Positions 46,909-55,545 of a stretch of DNA of 64,000 nt are shown piece after piece. Within the stretch, counting starts at the first letter, position 1; the number at the start of each line of letters is the position of its first letter. This DNA comes from an uncultured Ilyobacter sp. (GTDB lineage: Bacteria; Fusobacteriota; Fusobacteriia; Fusobacteriales; Fusobacteriaceae). The notes below the pieces were generated by a model. It did not search any database, was not told where the DNA came from, and was given only the letters and a program-made list of their open reading frames with translations. The stretch spans positions 62,001 to 126,000 of the forward strand of contig NZ_OY764864.1 of NCBI RefSeq assembly GCF_963668515.1, given 5' to 3'. The position numbers and the translations under genes are program-made.

Positions 46909-47670
46909 TCAATTTTTGATTCCCCTATAGTATTTTTTAACCTTTTTAAGATATTTTGATTCTAGTTTTCCCCTGTATTCATCCTTTAGCTTATTTACAC
47001 GACCGGCTCCTAGATTATATGCCATTATTCCATCAGAAACATTTGAGAAATAGATAATCTGTTTTAAAAGATAATAGGCTCCGTAATAGATATTTCTCTC
47101 GATATCTAACAGGTCATTTTTAACTATTTTTTTTTTATCCATTTTTTTACCGATATCTCTGCCGACGTTATAGGTAAGCTGCATAAGACCATAGGAAGGA
47201 TCGTTTGAAATGATATCCGGCCTGTAACTGCTCTCTACCATTATTATAGAGGCGAGGATCTCCCACCCTATTCCGGTTTCACCGTGAACATCATAAAGAG
47301 CTTTGGCTACGGCCAAAGCTTCTTTTTCATCTACATTTCCCTTGCTTATCTCTTTTACCTTCTCAAGAATGAGCTTAAATTCTTCAAGTTCTTCAATTTC
47401 ATTTTTCTGTTTTTCAATGAGTGTTTCATTATTTTTAAGTTTTTTCATATACTGCATCTCTTTTTCCATGTATTGTTTTTCATTTTCATTTTCATTCAGC
47501 TGAATTTGAAGGATCTCGTTTTTTAGGCTCTCTATTGCTATCTCTTTTTTGTGAAGGTTAAAGAGGAGAAGCACTGTGAGCACAAGAAACAATAAAACCG
47601 AAATTAATTTCATATTATCCTTATTTGAATTTTTCATATGAGGATATGGATATAGTTTAGTCTTCTTCAT
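46909..47670 (-). CDS. Membrane-anchored lytic transglycosylase (SLT)
   Basis: 253 residues from the ATG after GGGGAGGAGG. A short basic leader, one membrane segment (about 20-40, ISVLLFLVLTVLLLFN), a coiled coil (about 50-100), then an SLT domain with catalytic Glu in VESSYRP, SYGLMQL, and MAYNLGAGRV. Cleaves peptidoglycan glycan strands in the periplasm. Its full operator region is short; promoter not obvious. Confidence 0.87.
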   Translation of the reverse strand: MKKTKLYPYPHMKNSNKDNMKLISVLLFLVLTVLLLFNLHKKEIAIESLKNEILQIQLNENENEKQYMEKEMQYMKKLKNNETLIEKQKNEIEELEEFKLILEKVKEISKGNVDEKEALAVAKALYDVHGETGIGWEILASIIMVESSYRPDIISNDPSYGLMQLTYNVGRDIGKKMDKKKIVKNDLLDIERNIYYGAYYLLKQIIYFSNVSDGIMAYNLGAGRVNKLKDEYRGKLESKYLKKVKKYYRGIKN

Positions 47671-47719
47671 GCCGTGCCTCCTCCCCAAAACATCATAGGT
47701 TTTCAGAATTTATTTAGTA

Positions 47720-47745
47720 TAAAATCCGGCATATGCCGGATTTTA
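47720..47745. terminator. Terminator after rubredoxin 1
   Basis: Perfect palindrome AAAATCCGGCATATGCCGGATTTT at the end of the redox cluster, overlapping the stop codon of the last rubredoxin. Confidence 0.8.
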
Positions 47746-47901
47746 TGCTTTCTCAAACTGATCTTTTCCAACTCCGCAAAGTGGACATACCCACTCTTCA
47801 GGGATATCCTCAAATTTTGTACCAGGTTCTACACCAGAATCAGGATCTCCTACCTCAGGATCATATACATATCCACACACAACACATACCCATTTTTCCA
47901 T
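47743..47901 (-). CDS. Rubredoxin 1
   Basis: 52 residues, [20 protein letters not shown] and [14 protein letters not shown], giving the two CxxC knuckles (VCVVCG, CPLCG) that hold one Fe. Electron carrier, probably feeding rubrerythrin or oxygen/superoxide-reducing enzymes. Protein identical to rubredoxin 2, and the DNA nearly so. Confidence 0.95.
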   Translation of the reverse strand: MEKWVCVVCGYVYDPEVGDPDSGVEPGTKFEDIPEEWVCPLCGVGKDQFEKA

Positions 47902-47940
47902 TTATTGTTCCTCCTAGATTTTAGTATTTATATTTCTTGA

Positions 47941-48099
47941 CTATGCTTTCTCAAACTGATCTTTTCCGACTCCGCAAAGTGGACATACCCACTCTTCAGG
48001 GATATCTTCAAATTTTGTACCAGGCTCTACACCAGAATCAGGATCTCCTACCTCAGGATCATATACATATCCACATACAACACATACCCATTTTTCCAT
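47941..48099 (-). CDS. Rubredoxin 2
   Basis: 52 residues with the same protein sequence as rubredoxin 1 and the same AGGAGGAACAATAA leader, pointing to a recent tandem duplication or gene conversion. Confidence 0.95.
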   Translation of the reverse strand: MEKWVCVVCGYVYDPEVGDPDSGVEPGTKFEDIPEEWVCPLCGVGKDQFEKA

Positions 48100-48124
48100 T
48101 TATTGTTCCTCCTTATTTTAGTAG

Positions 48125-48283
48125 TTATATTTTTTCAAAGTGGTCTTTTCCCACTCCACAAAGTGGACATATCCAATCTTCAGGGATAGCCTCAAATGCT
48201 GTTCCTACCTCTATACCCGCGTCAGGATCACCTATTACAGAATCATACACGTAACCACAGACAACACACGCCCATTTTTCCAT
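48125..48283 (-). CDS. Rubredoxin 3
   Basis: 52 residues, diverged from the other two ([20 protein letters not shown]; ends [11 protein letters not shown]). Both CxxC knuckles are intact. Probably the older copy. Lies directly after rubrerythrin in the same direction. Confidence 0.95.
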   Translation of the reverse strand: MEKWACVVCGYVYDSVIGDPDAGIEVGTAFEAIPEDWICPLCGVGKDHFEKI

Positions 48284-48300
48284 CTCTTGACCTCCATTTT

Positions 48301-48876
48301 TTAGTAATCAGATTCTTTTAGTTCAAAAAAGGCCTTTGGGGCATTACATACGGGACAAGTCTCAAGAGCGAGTTTCCCCTCGTGTACATATCCGCATTTT
48401 CTGCATTTCCAACGAACCTTATCTTCTCTTTCAAATACCATATTTTTTTCAATATTTCCGGCCAATTTTAAATATCTGTTTTCATGCTCTATTTCTACCT
48501 TTGAGATCAGTCTGAAAACAGCAGCAACTTCGGGGAATCCCTCCTCCTGAGCTATTTTTGCAAAAGTAGGATAAAGTTCAGAGTGCTCTTCATGCTCTCC
48601 AACAGCGGCCATTTTTAGATTTTTCAGGGTGTTAGCAACATAACCAGCAGGATAGGCAGCATCTATCTCTAAGTTGGTCCCTCTGTCTAAAAATGAGAAA
48701 AACCTCCTGGCGTGCTCTTTTTCATTTTCCGCTGTTTCTAAGAAAAGTTCCGCTATTTGTTCGTACCCTTCTTCCTTGGCTCTTTCAGCAAAAAAAGTAT
48801 ATCTCATTCTTGCCTGGGATTCCCCTGCAAAAGCCTTTAAAAGATTTTTTTCAGTTTTGGTTCCTTTGATTGACAT
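48301..48876 (-). CDS. rbr: Rubrerythrin
   Basis: 191 residues. Ferritin-like di-iron domain with [26 protein letters not shown] and [11 protein letters not shown], followed by a C-terminal rubredoxin-like domain ([17 protein letters not shown]). Reduces hydrogen peroxide to water in anaerobes with electrons from rubredoxin, whose genes follow. Confidence 0.95.
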   Translation of the reverse strand: MSIKGTKTEKNLLKAFAGESQARMRYTFFAERAKEEGYEQIAELFLETAENEKEHARRFFSFLDRGTNLEIDAAYPAGYVANTLKNLKMAAVGEHEEHSELYPTFAKIAQEEGFPEVAAVFRLISKVEIEHENRYLKLAGNIEKNMVFEREDKVRWKCRKCGYVHEGKLALETCPVCNAPKAFFELKESDY

Positions 48877-48894
48877 TAATGACCCCCCTTTGAA

Positions 48895-49404
48895 TTATGC
48901 TTCTTGAGTAGAATCTACAAATGTTCTTGCCATAAGTTCCCTGTCGATCATAAAAATACCGGCACCTTTGCCATCTATCATTTTTAATTGTTCTAGCAAC
49001 CCTTGAGCAGTGGCTTCCTCTTCCACTTGTTCTTTGACAAACCACTGCAGCATATTTACTGTAGCGTGGTCTTTTTCTTCATAGCTTATATCTACAATGT
49101 TATTTATAGAATCAGTTATAAATTTTTCGTGGTCACAAGTTTCTTCGAATACCTCAATAACATCCTTCCAGTCTAATTTGACTTCACCGATAGGTTTAAG
49201 CTTGGCTCTTCCCCCTCTTTCCATGATATAGTCAAATATTTTCATTCCATGACTTACCTCTTCTTGATATTGAACTCTCATGAAGTTTGCAAAACCGTTT
49301 AGATTCTTTTTTGAAAAATAAGAACTCATTGAAAGGTAAAGGTAGGCAGAATAAAATTCTTTGTTGACTTGTTCGTTAAGTAGATCTTCTACTCTTTTGT
49401 TCAT
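48895..49404 (-). CDS. Bacterial non-heme ferritin
   Basis: 169 residues with the four-helix ferritin pattern: NEQVNKEFYSAYLYLSMSSYF, QYQEEVSHGMKIFDYIMERG and a C-terminal EEEATAQGLLEQL ferroxidase ligand region. Stores iron and limits Fenton chemistry. Lies between the PerR/Fur gene and rubrerythrin, so it may share the regulator. Confidence 0.93.
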   Translation of the reverse strand: MNKRVEDLLNEQVNKEFYSAYLYLSMSSYFSKKNLNGFANFMRVQYQEEVSHGMKIFDYIMERGGRAKLKPIGEVKLDWKDVIEVFEETCDHEKFITDSINNIVDISYEEKDHATVNMLQWFVKEQVEEEATAQGLLEQLKMIDGKGAGIFMIDRELMARTFVDSTQEA

Positions 49405-49509
49405 TAAGATTTACCCCCATAGTTTTATTTATTTTTATCTCCATAAGCTGTAGAGATTCTAAATTTTTCCAGTGTATACTAAAAATGGAAATTATAAACT
49501 AAATATCCA

Positions 49510-49929
49510 TCAAGAATTTTTAAGGCATTCTTTGCATATTCCTTTGAAGTAAAGATGGTGCTCATTTATCTGAAACTGATCTAGACTGCTGATATCTATT
49601 TTTTTAGTGTCTATGTCAACGTCATAGAGCTTATTGCACTTTTCACATTTAAAATGCCCATGGATATCAACATCTGCATCATACCTTGTTTCATTCTCCT
49701 CGATAACTATAACCACTGCTATATTTTTTTCTACAAAAAGGTTTAGTGTATTGTAGACAGTTGTTTTAGAGAGTGTGGGTATTTCATGGGATAATGACCT
49801 ATAGATAGTATCCACAGTGGGATGGTTTCTATGGGTAATCAGATAGTCAAATATCTTCATTCTTTGATATGAGGGTTTTATATTATGGCTTTTGAGGTAC
49901 GCCCCTATATCTTCAATATGTAATTTCAT
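49510..49929 (-). CDS. Fur/PerR-family regulator
   Basis: 139 residues from the ATG after a run of nine G; an upstream in-frame GTG-type start would run through that run. Winged-helix N-terminus (PSYQRMKIFDYLITHRNHPT), then the dimer/metal domain. Two CxxC pairs, CEKC and CKEC, hold structural zinc, plus IHGHFKCEKC. Next to ferritin and rubrerythrin, so a peroxide- or iron-sensing role (PerR-like) is likely. Confidence 0.87.
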   Translation of the reverse strand: MKLHIEDIGAYLKSHNIKPSYQRMKIFDYLITHRNHPTVDTIYRSLSHEIPTLSKTTVYNTLNLFVEKNIAVVIVIEENETRYDADVDIHGHFKCEKCNKLYDVDIDTKKIDISSLDQFQINEHHLYFKGICKECLKNS

Positions 49930-49996
49930 AAACCCCCCCCTATTTAAATAAACTAAACCAGCCCAGCCATACAAAATTGTAACCATTTCACTATTG

Positions 49997-50025
49997 ATAA
50001 TATACTAGTTGTTGAAAGATGTCAA
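49997..50025 (-). promoter_or_regulatory. Promoter of the PerR/Fur gene
   Basis: TTGACA and TATTAT with a 17-bp spacer on the minus strand. The neighbouring AAATTATA...TATAATTT inverted repeat (50058-50084) could be an operator of the PerR type but is not a clean match. Confidence 0.6.
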
Positions 50026-50094
50026 GTAAATATAACCTTCAATAAAAACAGACTAGTAAATTATACTCTGATTACATATAATTTCCTTTGTGTG

Positions 50095-50544
50095 TCAGAT
50101 AATTTTTTTAACCATATAAAATCGGTCTACCCCATCTCCATATTCACTATTTTGAATATTTTTAATAATATACCCCATCTTTTTATAAAGTCCCACAGCA
50201 CTTTTGTTTTCAGGAGCTACAGTCAGGCTTATTTTTTCCATACCCTTTTCTCTGAAATACTCGGTACCTCTGTTAATAAGCTCTTTTGCACAGCCTCTAC
50301 CACGGAATTCTTCTCTTGTGGAGACTCCGAAAAGATATATTTCTTTTGAGTCAAATTTATGGATAAATTCTATTGCACTGACTACAATTTCTTTGTCTAC
50401 TAGTGCAAAAACCTTACCATACCTCACAAGAGGCTTCAGCGTCCATATATCAATTCCGCCGTTATCACCGAAAGTTTTATTTTCAAGGTCTAATATTCCA
50501 TTTATTATTTTTATGTCATCTCCTTGAACCTCTATAAATTCCAT
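50095..50544 (-). CDS. GNAT family N-acetyltransferase
   Basis: 149 residues from the ATG after AAAGGAGGTGG. Acetyl-CoA loop in FRGRGCAKELINRGTEYF, then ISLTVAPENKSAVGLYKKMGY. The acceptor cannot be deduced. Starts 19 nt after truA ends, so it is likely its operon partner. Confidence 0.82.
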   Translation of the reverse strand: MEFIEVQGDDIKIINGILDLENKTFGDNGGIDIWTLKPLVRYGKVFALVDKEIVVSAIEFIHKFDSKEIYLFGVSTREEFRGRGCAKELINRGTEYFREKGMEKISLTVAPENKSAVGLYKKMGYIIKNIQNSEYGDGVDRFYMVKKII

Positions 50545-50563
50545 TCGTTCTTTCCACCTCCTT

Positions 50564-51295
50564 TTAATATTCAATATCACAAAGATAAAGCCCCGAACCA
50601 TCAGCTACAATTTTTTCATCTTTGCTCTCTGGGTTATTTAGTTTATTTACCAGATAGTTTTTCGGTCTTTTTTCAAAATATACAGCAAGGGCTGTTCCCA
50701 TTATTATTCGTATCTGAGATTTTAGAAAGGCATTTCCCTTTATATATACACCTACTTTATTCTCCCCCTTAGAGTAACATCTTATCTCTGAAATATCTCT
50801 CACAGGACTCTTTCCAGCGCAGTCAGAGAGCCGAAATCCTTCAAAATTATGTCTACCAATAAGGGGCTCAAGAATTTTCTGAAGTTTTTCCGGGTTTACT
50901 TTTCCCTTAACATATGACACATATTTTGTCTCAAATGCAGTTCTCTCCCACCCCATGACGTATTCATAAGCCCTTGACTTGGCAGAAAAACGTGCATGAA
51001 ACTCTTCTGGCACCTGCTTCATACTGTGTATTTTTATATCCTCTGGAATCAGGTTTTTTACTGCAAATTCAAGTCTGTCTAGTGGGATCTTTGAAGAGGT
51101 GAAGAAATTTGATACCTGCATATAGGCGTGAACTCCCCTGTCTGTCCTTCCAGAAGAGGTAAGGTTTATCTCTTCTTTCAGAACCACTTTCAAGGCAGAC
51201 TCTATCTCTCCTTGGACAGTTCTAGCATTGGGTTGTCTTTGGAATCCGAAAAAACCGCTTCCATCATATTCGTACTCTATTTTTATATTTTTCAT
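50564..51295 (-). CDS. truA: tRNA pseudouridine(38-40) synthase
   Basis: 243 residues: EYDGSGFFGFQRQPNARTVQ and the catalytic SSGRTDRGVHA with the active Asp, plus IMGTALAVYFEKRP near the end. Converts uridines 38-40 in the anticodon arm of many tRNAs. Confidence 0.95.
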   Translation of the reverse strand: MKNIKIEYEYDGSGFFGFQRQPNARTVQGEIESALKVVLKEEINLTSSGRTDRGVHAYMQVSNFFTSSKIPLDRLEFAVKNLIPEDIKIHSMKQVPEEFHARFSAKSRAYEYVMGWERTAFETKYVSYVKGKVNPEKLQKILEPLIGRHNFEGFRLSDCAGKSPVRDISEIRCYSKGENKVGVYIKGNAFLKSQIRIIMGTALAVYFEKRPKNYLVNKLNNPESKDEKIVADGSGLYLCDIEY

Positions 51296-51620
51296 TATTT
51301 TCCTCCGGAATTTCCAAAAATTTTACCAATTCATAAAAAAGTTGGTAAATATTATGGAAAATATAGTGATCTACTTTTCTTTGATGACGTCTGAAATGTT
51401 CTTTTGATTCTATCTCAAAAGGTTTTGCAATATATACTCTGGTAAAAAAATCAGCCCTTCTAGCACAAATTTGAATTCATTATACCATATTTTCCAAATC
51501 ATCCAATTTCCCTTTAAATATAAAGAAAAAGTTGGGATGATTTTATTTAAGAGGATGTTTTGCTCATTTAGCTGTATATATATATTAGAGCTAATAAAAA
51601 TAGATTGAGGAGGTTTTGAC
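51296..51620. other. Intergenic region between divergent truA and GH15 genes
   Basis: 325 bases with no convincing ORF. A candidate promoter for the GH15 gene (TTGCTC and TATTAG, 17-bp spacer, 51560-51588) lies just before it, and AT-rich DNA precedes. Confidence 0.55.
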
Positions 51621-53579
51621 ATGCCTAGAAATATCCCTCTTGGAAACGGGAATATGCTGGTAGCCTTTGACAAGGATTACCGACTGAGAGAGTTTTTCTT
51701 TCCCTATGTAGGGGAGGAAAATCATACCAACGGCAACAAGTTTATGATGGGAGTGTGGATAGAGGAGGATTTTCACTGGATAGATTCCTCCTGGATAGAT
51801 TCTATGAAATATATAGAGGACACCCTTGTGACCCAGGTAATATTGAAAAAAGAGCAGCTCGATCTAGAACTGCTAATCAACGACTGCGTGGATTTTCATG
51901 AAAATGTGTATATGAAAAAAATAACTGTTACAAATCTGTCCCAGAGAGAACGTCTGATAAAGATCTTTTTTACTCAGGATTTTAGTATATTGGGAAATGA
52001 GATAGGTGATACAGCGGTGTACCGTCCGGAAAACAAAACCCTGCTTCATTATAAATCCAACCGATATTTTCTCATAAATATCTTCGGAAAAGAGGGTCCG
52101 GGTATAGCCAACTTTGCCATAGGAAGTAAGGGAAAAAACAACTTAGAAGGGACATTCAAGGACGCTGAAGATGGAAAGCTCGGTGGCAATCCCATAGAGC
52201 AGGGAAGCGTGGATTCTGTTGTGGGGTCTGAAATCACTCTTTCTCCAGTGTCGTCTGGGAGTTTTTATTATTATATATGTGCAGGAAAGTGTTGGGGTGA
52301 CGTAAACACTCTTAATTCCGTGGTGATAGAGAAGACTCCCCAGGAGATAATAAGGCGGACAGCAAACTATTGGAAACTATGGGTATCCAAGGAGCCTCTC
52401 CCCTTGGATAAACTTCCGGAAATGATATCCTCTATCTATAGGAAAAGTCTTCTGATACTGAGGACTCAGCTGGACAACGGGGGAGGGATCTTAGCCGCAA
52501 ACGATTCTGATGTGATGCAGTACAACAGGGACACCTACAGCTATATCTGGCCCAGGGACGGGGCTCTCGTGGCGCACTCTCTAGATCTGGCAGGTTACGG
52601 CGTCCTGAGCTCAAATTTTTACAAATTCTGCGAAGGGGTGATCTGTGAGGATGGATTTCTCTTTCATAAATATACTCCCTCTGGAAATGTGGGAAGCTCC
52701 TGGCATCCGTGGGTCATAGACGGTAAAAAACAGCTTCCTATTCAGGAGGATGAAACAGCTCTGGTGCTTTGGGCACTTTGGGAGCATTTTAAAAAATACA
52801 GAGACATAGAGTTCATAAAACCATTGTACAAAAGGCTCATAAAGAACTGCGCTTATTTTCTCTGCAGCTATAGAGACCGAGTAACCAAGCTTCCAAGGGA
52901 GAGTTACGACTTGTGGGAGGAGAGACTTGGGGTGCACGCATTTACAGTGGCTTCGGTATATGGCGGCATGATCGCTGCTGCAAACTTTGCAAAAGCCTTC
53001 GGCGAGATTGATGTATCAGAACACTACAGAAATTCCGCCCAGGATATAAAGGAAAGCTTTGAAAAATATATGTATATTGGGGAGGAAAATCGGTTTGCGA
53101 GGATGTCTAGATTTGAAAATGGAAAACTAGTATACCTTGACAAAACTGTAGATGCAAGCCTCTACTCGATTTTTGCCTTCGGGATGTACAGTGCCAAAGA
53201 TGAAAAAGTGGCTGGAACGATGGAGAGCATCATGAAAAAACTGTGGTGCAACACTGAGGTCGGAGGAATAGCCCGTTATGAAGATGACCCTTATTACAGA
53301 ATCTCCAATGAAACCACAGGAAATCCTTGGTTTATAACTACCCTCTGGATGGCACTCTATTATATAGAGACAGGGGATCAGGGGAAGGCACTGGAGCTTT
53401 TGCAATGGGTGGCGTCGAGGTCCCTAGAAAGCGGAGTGCTTTCTGAGCAGGTAAACCCCTATACCAACGCCCCTTTATCAGTATCACCCCTCACCTGGAG
53501 CCACGCCACATATGTGCATGCAGTGCTAAAATATTTGGAAAAATTCTACAACTGCAATATATTCAATGAACTTAGATAG
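51621..53579 (+). CDS. Glycoside hydrolase family 15 (glucoamylase/glucodextranase-like)
   Basis: 652 residues without a signal peptide, so cytoplasmic. An N-terminal beta-sandwich domain (about 1-260) precedes the (alpha/alpha)6 barrel: TYSYIWPRDGALVAHSLDLAGY, ESYDLWEERLGVHAFTVASV with the general acid Glu, and LSEQVNPYTNAPLSVSPLTW with the base Glu. Releases glucose from storage alpha-glucans. Monocistronic, preceded by GAGGAGG. Confidence 0.9.
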   Translation: MPRNIPLGNGNMLVAFDKDYRLREFFFPYVGEENHTNGNKFMMGVWIEEDFHWIDSSWIDSMKYIEDTLVTQVILKKEQLDLELLINDCVDFHENVYMKKITVTNLSQRERLIKIFFTQDFSILGNEIGDTAVYRPENKTLLHYKSNRYFLINIFGKEGPGIANFAIGSKGKNNLEGTFKDAEDGKLGGNPIEQGSVDSVVGSEITLSPVSSGSFYYYICAGKCWGDVNTLNSVVIEKTPQEIIRRTANYWKLWVSKEPLPLDKLPEMISSIYRKSLLILRTQLDNGGGILAANDSDVMQYNRDTYSYIWPRDGALVAHSLDLAGYGVLSSNFYKFCEGVICEDGFLFHKYTPSGNVGSSWHPWVIDGKKQLPIQEDETALVLWALWEHFKKYRDIEFIKPLYKRLIKNCAYFLCSYRDRVTKLPRESYDLWEERLGVHAFTVASVYGGMIAAANFAKAFGEIDVSEHYRNSAQDIKESFEKYMYIGEENRFARMSRFENGKLVYLDKTVDASLYSIFAFGMYSAKDEKVAGTMESIMKKLWCNTEVGGIARYEDDPYYRISNETTGNPWFITTLWMALYYIETGDQGKALELLQWVASRSLESGVLSEQVNPYTNAPLSVSPLTWSHATYVHAVLKYLEKFYNCNIFNELR

Positions 53580-53710
53580 GTGATAATTAAATTTGAAAGG
53601 GTAGGATTCTCTCAGTTGTTGCCTATTTGTAAAAATTATATTTTTTCTAAACTCAGTGAAAATTTCGTTGTATAATATGAAAAATATTATTATGGAAAAG
53701 GGGAGTTTTT

Positions 53711-54035
53711 ATGTACAGGCTGGCAGAGGTGAAATACAAGGATATTCTTTATATAGAAGACCTGAAGATTCTTCCCCAGAAGATAAGCTGCATCATAGGT
53801 GAAAGCGGCGGAGGAAAGACAACTCTTATAAAGCTTTTAAACAAGATGATAAGTTCCACTTCTGGGGATATTTTTTATAAAAAAAATCTCTCAGAAAAAC
53901 TGATTCGGTTGAATTGAGGAGGGAAGTTGTGATGCTTTCCCAGTCTCCCGGTATATTTCCAGGGAGTGTGAAAGACAATCTTTTGATAGGACTGAAGTTT
54001 TCAGAAAAAGACCCTGCCTTTATTGCCACTTATCC
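53711..54035 (+). pseudogene. ABC transporter ATPase (FetA/YbbL-like), frameshifted and interrupted
   Basis: Intact start MYRLAEVKYKDILYIEDLKI with Walker A IIGESGGGKTTLIK. After residue 61 or so the frame shifts (near 53890), and reading continues in another frame as RREVVMLSQSPGIFPGSVKD (Q-loop). The element that follows then cuts it. The signature, Walker B and the permease partner are absent on the other side, so a deletion accompanied the insertion. Confidence 0.8.
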
Positions 54036-54097
54036 AGTTTGGACTCTTGCGCGAATTAATATATAATATATTTAAATTAATATTAAGGAGCAACGAT

Positions 54098-54373
54098 ATG
54101 ACTAGAAGAAGATACTCTATGGAAGAAAAAGAAAGGATATTGGAAGAAGTTAAACTTGTTAAGAATAGAAGAGCCGCGGCAGCTAAGTATAATTTGGCTG
54201 AAAGTACCATCAGAGGGTGGGAAAAAAAGCTGTCTCAGAAAGAATTTGGGCAACAGAAAGATTTAAGTAAAATCAATAAAACCCTTGAGACTGAAAATAA
54301 GGCACTGAAGGAAATTTCTGCTGAAAAAGATCTTGAGATCAAGATTTTGAAGGATATGTTAAAAAAGATGTAA
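54098..54373 (+). CDS. IS3-family transposase OrfA (HTH protein)
   Basis: 91 residues from the ATG after AAGGAG: MTRRRYSMEEKERILEEVKL, then RRAAAAKYNLAESTIRGWEK, a HTH_Tnp_1-type domain, and a leucine-zipper-like end. The gene ends with an A6G slippery heptamer at 54361-54367, 3 nt before the stop codon, the usual -1 frameshift window joining OrfA to OrfB. Confidence 0.85.
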   Translation: MTRRRYSMEEKERILEEVKLVKNRRAAAAKYNLAESTIRGWEKKLSQKEFGQQKDLSKINKTLETENKALKEISAEKDLEIKILKDMLKKM

Positions 54374-55315
54374 CCACTATTTTTAAGTATCAAGTAGCAA
54401 AGCATTAGATTGACGAGGGTAATAAACCGTCCTTAGTCCTGAGAATAGTGGGGGTACCTAAGTCTACTTACTACTATTACAAAGACAAACAGAAAAAATC
54501 TAAAACAGTGAAACCTAAAATAGCGGGCGCGAAGGCCAAAGGATATAGCTTTAACTTTAAAAATGAAAGAGTTTCAGATGATGAGATCAAAGATCTTTTA
54601 AAAAATTATGATGAAACCAGAGAGTGTGCATATGGATATCGAAAGAGAGCTCATGCAGTGAAAAGAGATTGGGGAATAATTATTAATCATAAGAAGGCTT
54701 ATCGGCTATGTAAAGAATTAAAACTTCTCCAAAAGTATCTACCTCAGCCCAAAGAAAAAAGGTTCTAGCTACAAGTAAAAAGGTCAAATCATCAAACAAA
54801 TTATGGAAATAGACGTGGAGTATGGATATATCCATGGAATCGAAAGATTATTCTACGTTTATGAAATTATCGATGTTTTGATAGAAGTATAATTGATTAC
54901 CACATCGGGTTCTCCTGTACTGCGGAAGATGTTTGCAACTCTTTAAATTAGAGCTGTGAACAGGAGATTAGAAATCATACCTGAGGAACTCTATATTAGA
55001 AGTGACAACGGGTCACAGTTTATTAGCAAATTGTTTTCAGACACTTGCAGATCTCTAGGAATAAATCATGAAAGAATCCCCAATGCTACCCCTGATAAAA
55101 ATGCTCATATAGAGTCATTTCATAGTATTTTAGAGCGAGAAGCCTTTGGTTATAAGTATTTTGAAAGTTTTCAAGAAGCCTATAAAGAGATGCAGGAATT
55201 TATATATTTCTATAATACAAAAATAATTCATGGAAGTTTAAAATATATGACTCCCCAGGAATTCTATGAGAAATACAAAGGAAAAGAATCAGAGGAATTT
55301 AAAGTAGCAGTGTAA
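54361..55315 (+). pseudogene. IS3-family transposase OrfB, decayed
   Basis: In the -1 frame after the slippery site the sequence reads KDVTTIFKYQVAKH, then TAG (54406), then IDEGNKPSLVLRIVGVPKST. Later lesions occur near 54760, 54805, 54885 and 54950. The integrase core is recognisable (IDVEYGYIHG, RSDNGSQFISKLF with the second Asp, AHIESFHSILEREAFG with the Glu). Inactive. Confidence 0.88.
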
Positions 55316-55545
55316 AACGCGCAAAATAAGGAAATAAGTCCAAGAATTAGGGGGTCAAACTGCTTTTTATAATTCTAGTTGCGCGAAACATCAGTTATTA
55401 ATCATAAAAATAATCTCCAAACATGATGTTTCTTGATTTGTACGATAAGGAAATGAATTTTCCTCTAATTTCCTCCAATCACATTTAAAATTAAACTTAG
55501 TCATATTCAATAAATACAACTCCTATAACCTCAAGGAAGACATAG

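Larger units (their letters stand above)
54036..55362 (+). mobile_element. Degenerate IS3-family insertion sequence
   Basis: About 1.33 kb with a HTH orfA and a DDE orfB in the IS3 arrangement. Ends carry an imperfect inverted repeat, CAGTTTGGACTC at the left and the complement of CAGTTTGACCCC at the right. No clear target duplication is seen, probably because DNA on one side was lost. OrfB has several lesions, so the element cannot move on its own. Borders are approximate. Confidence 0.85.
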
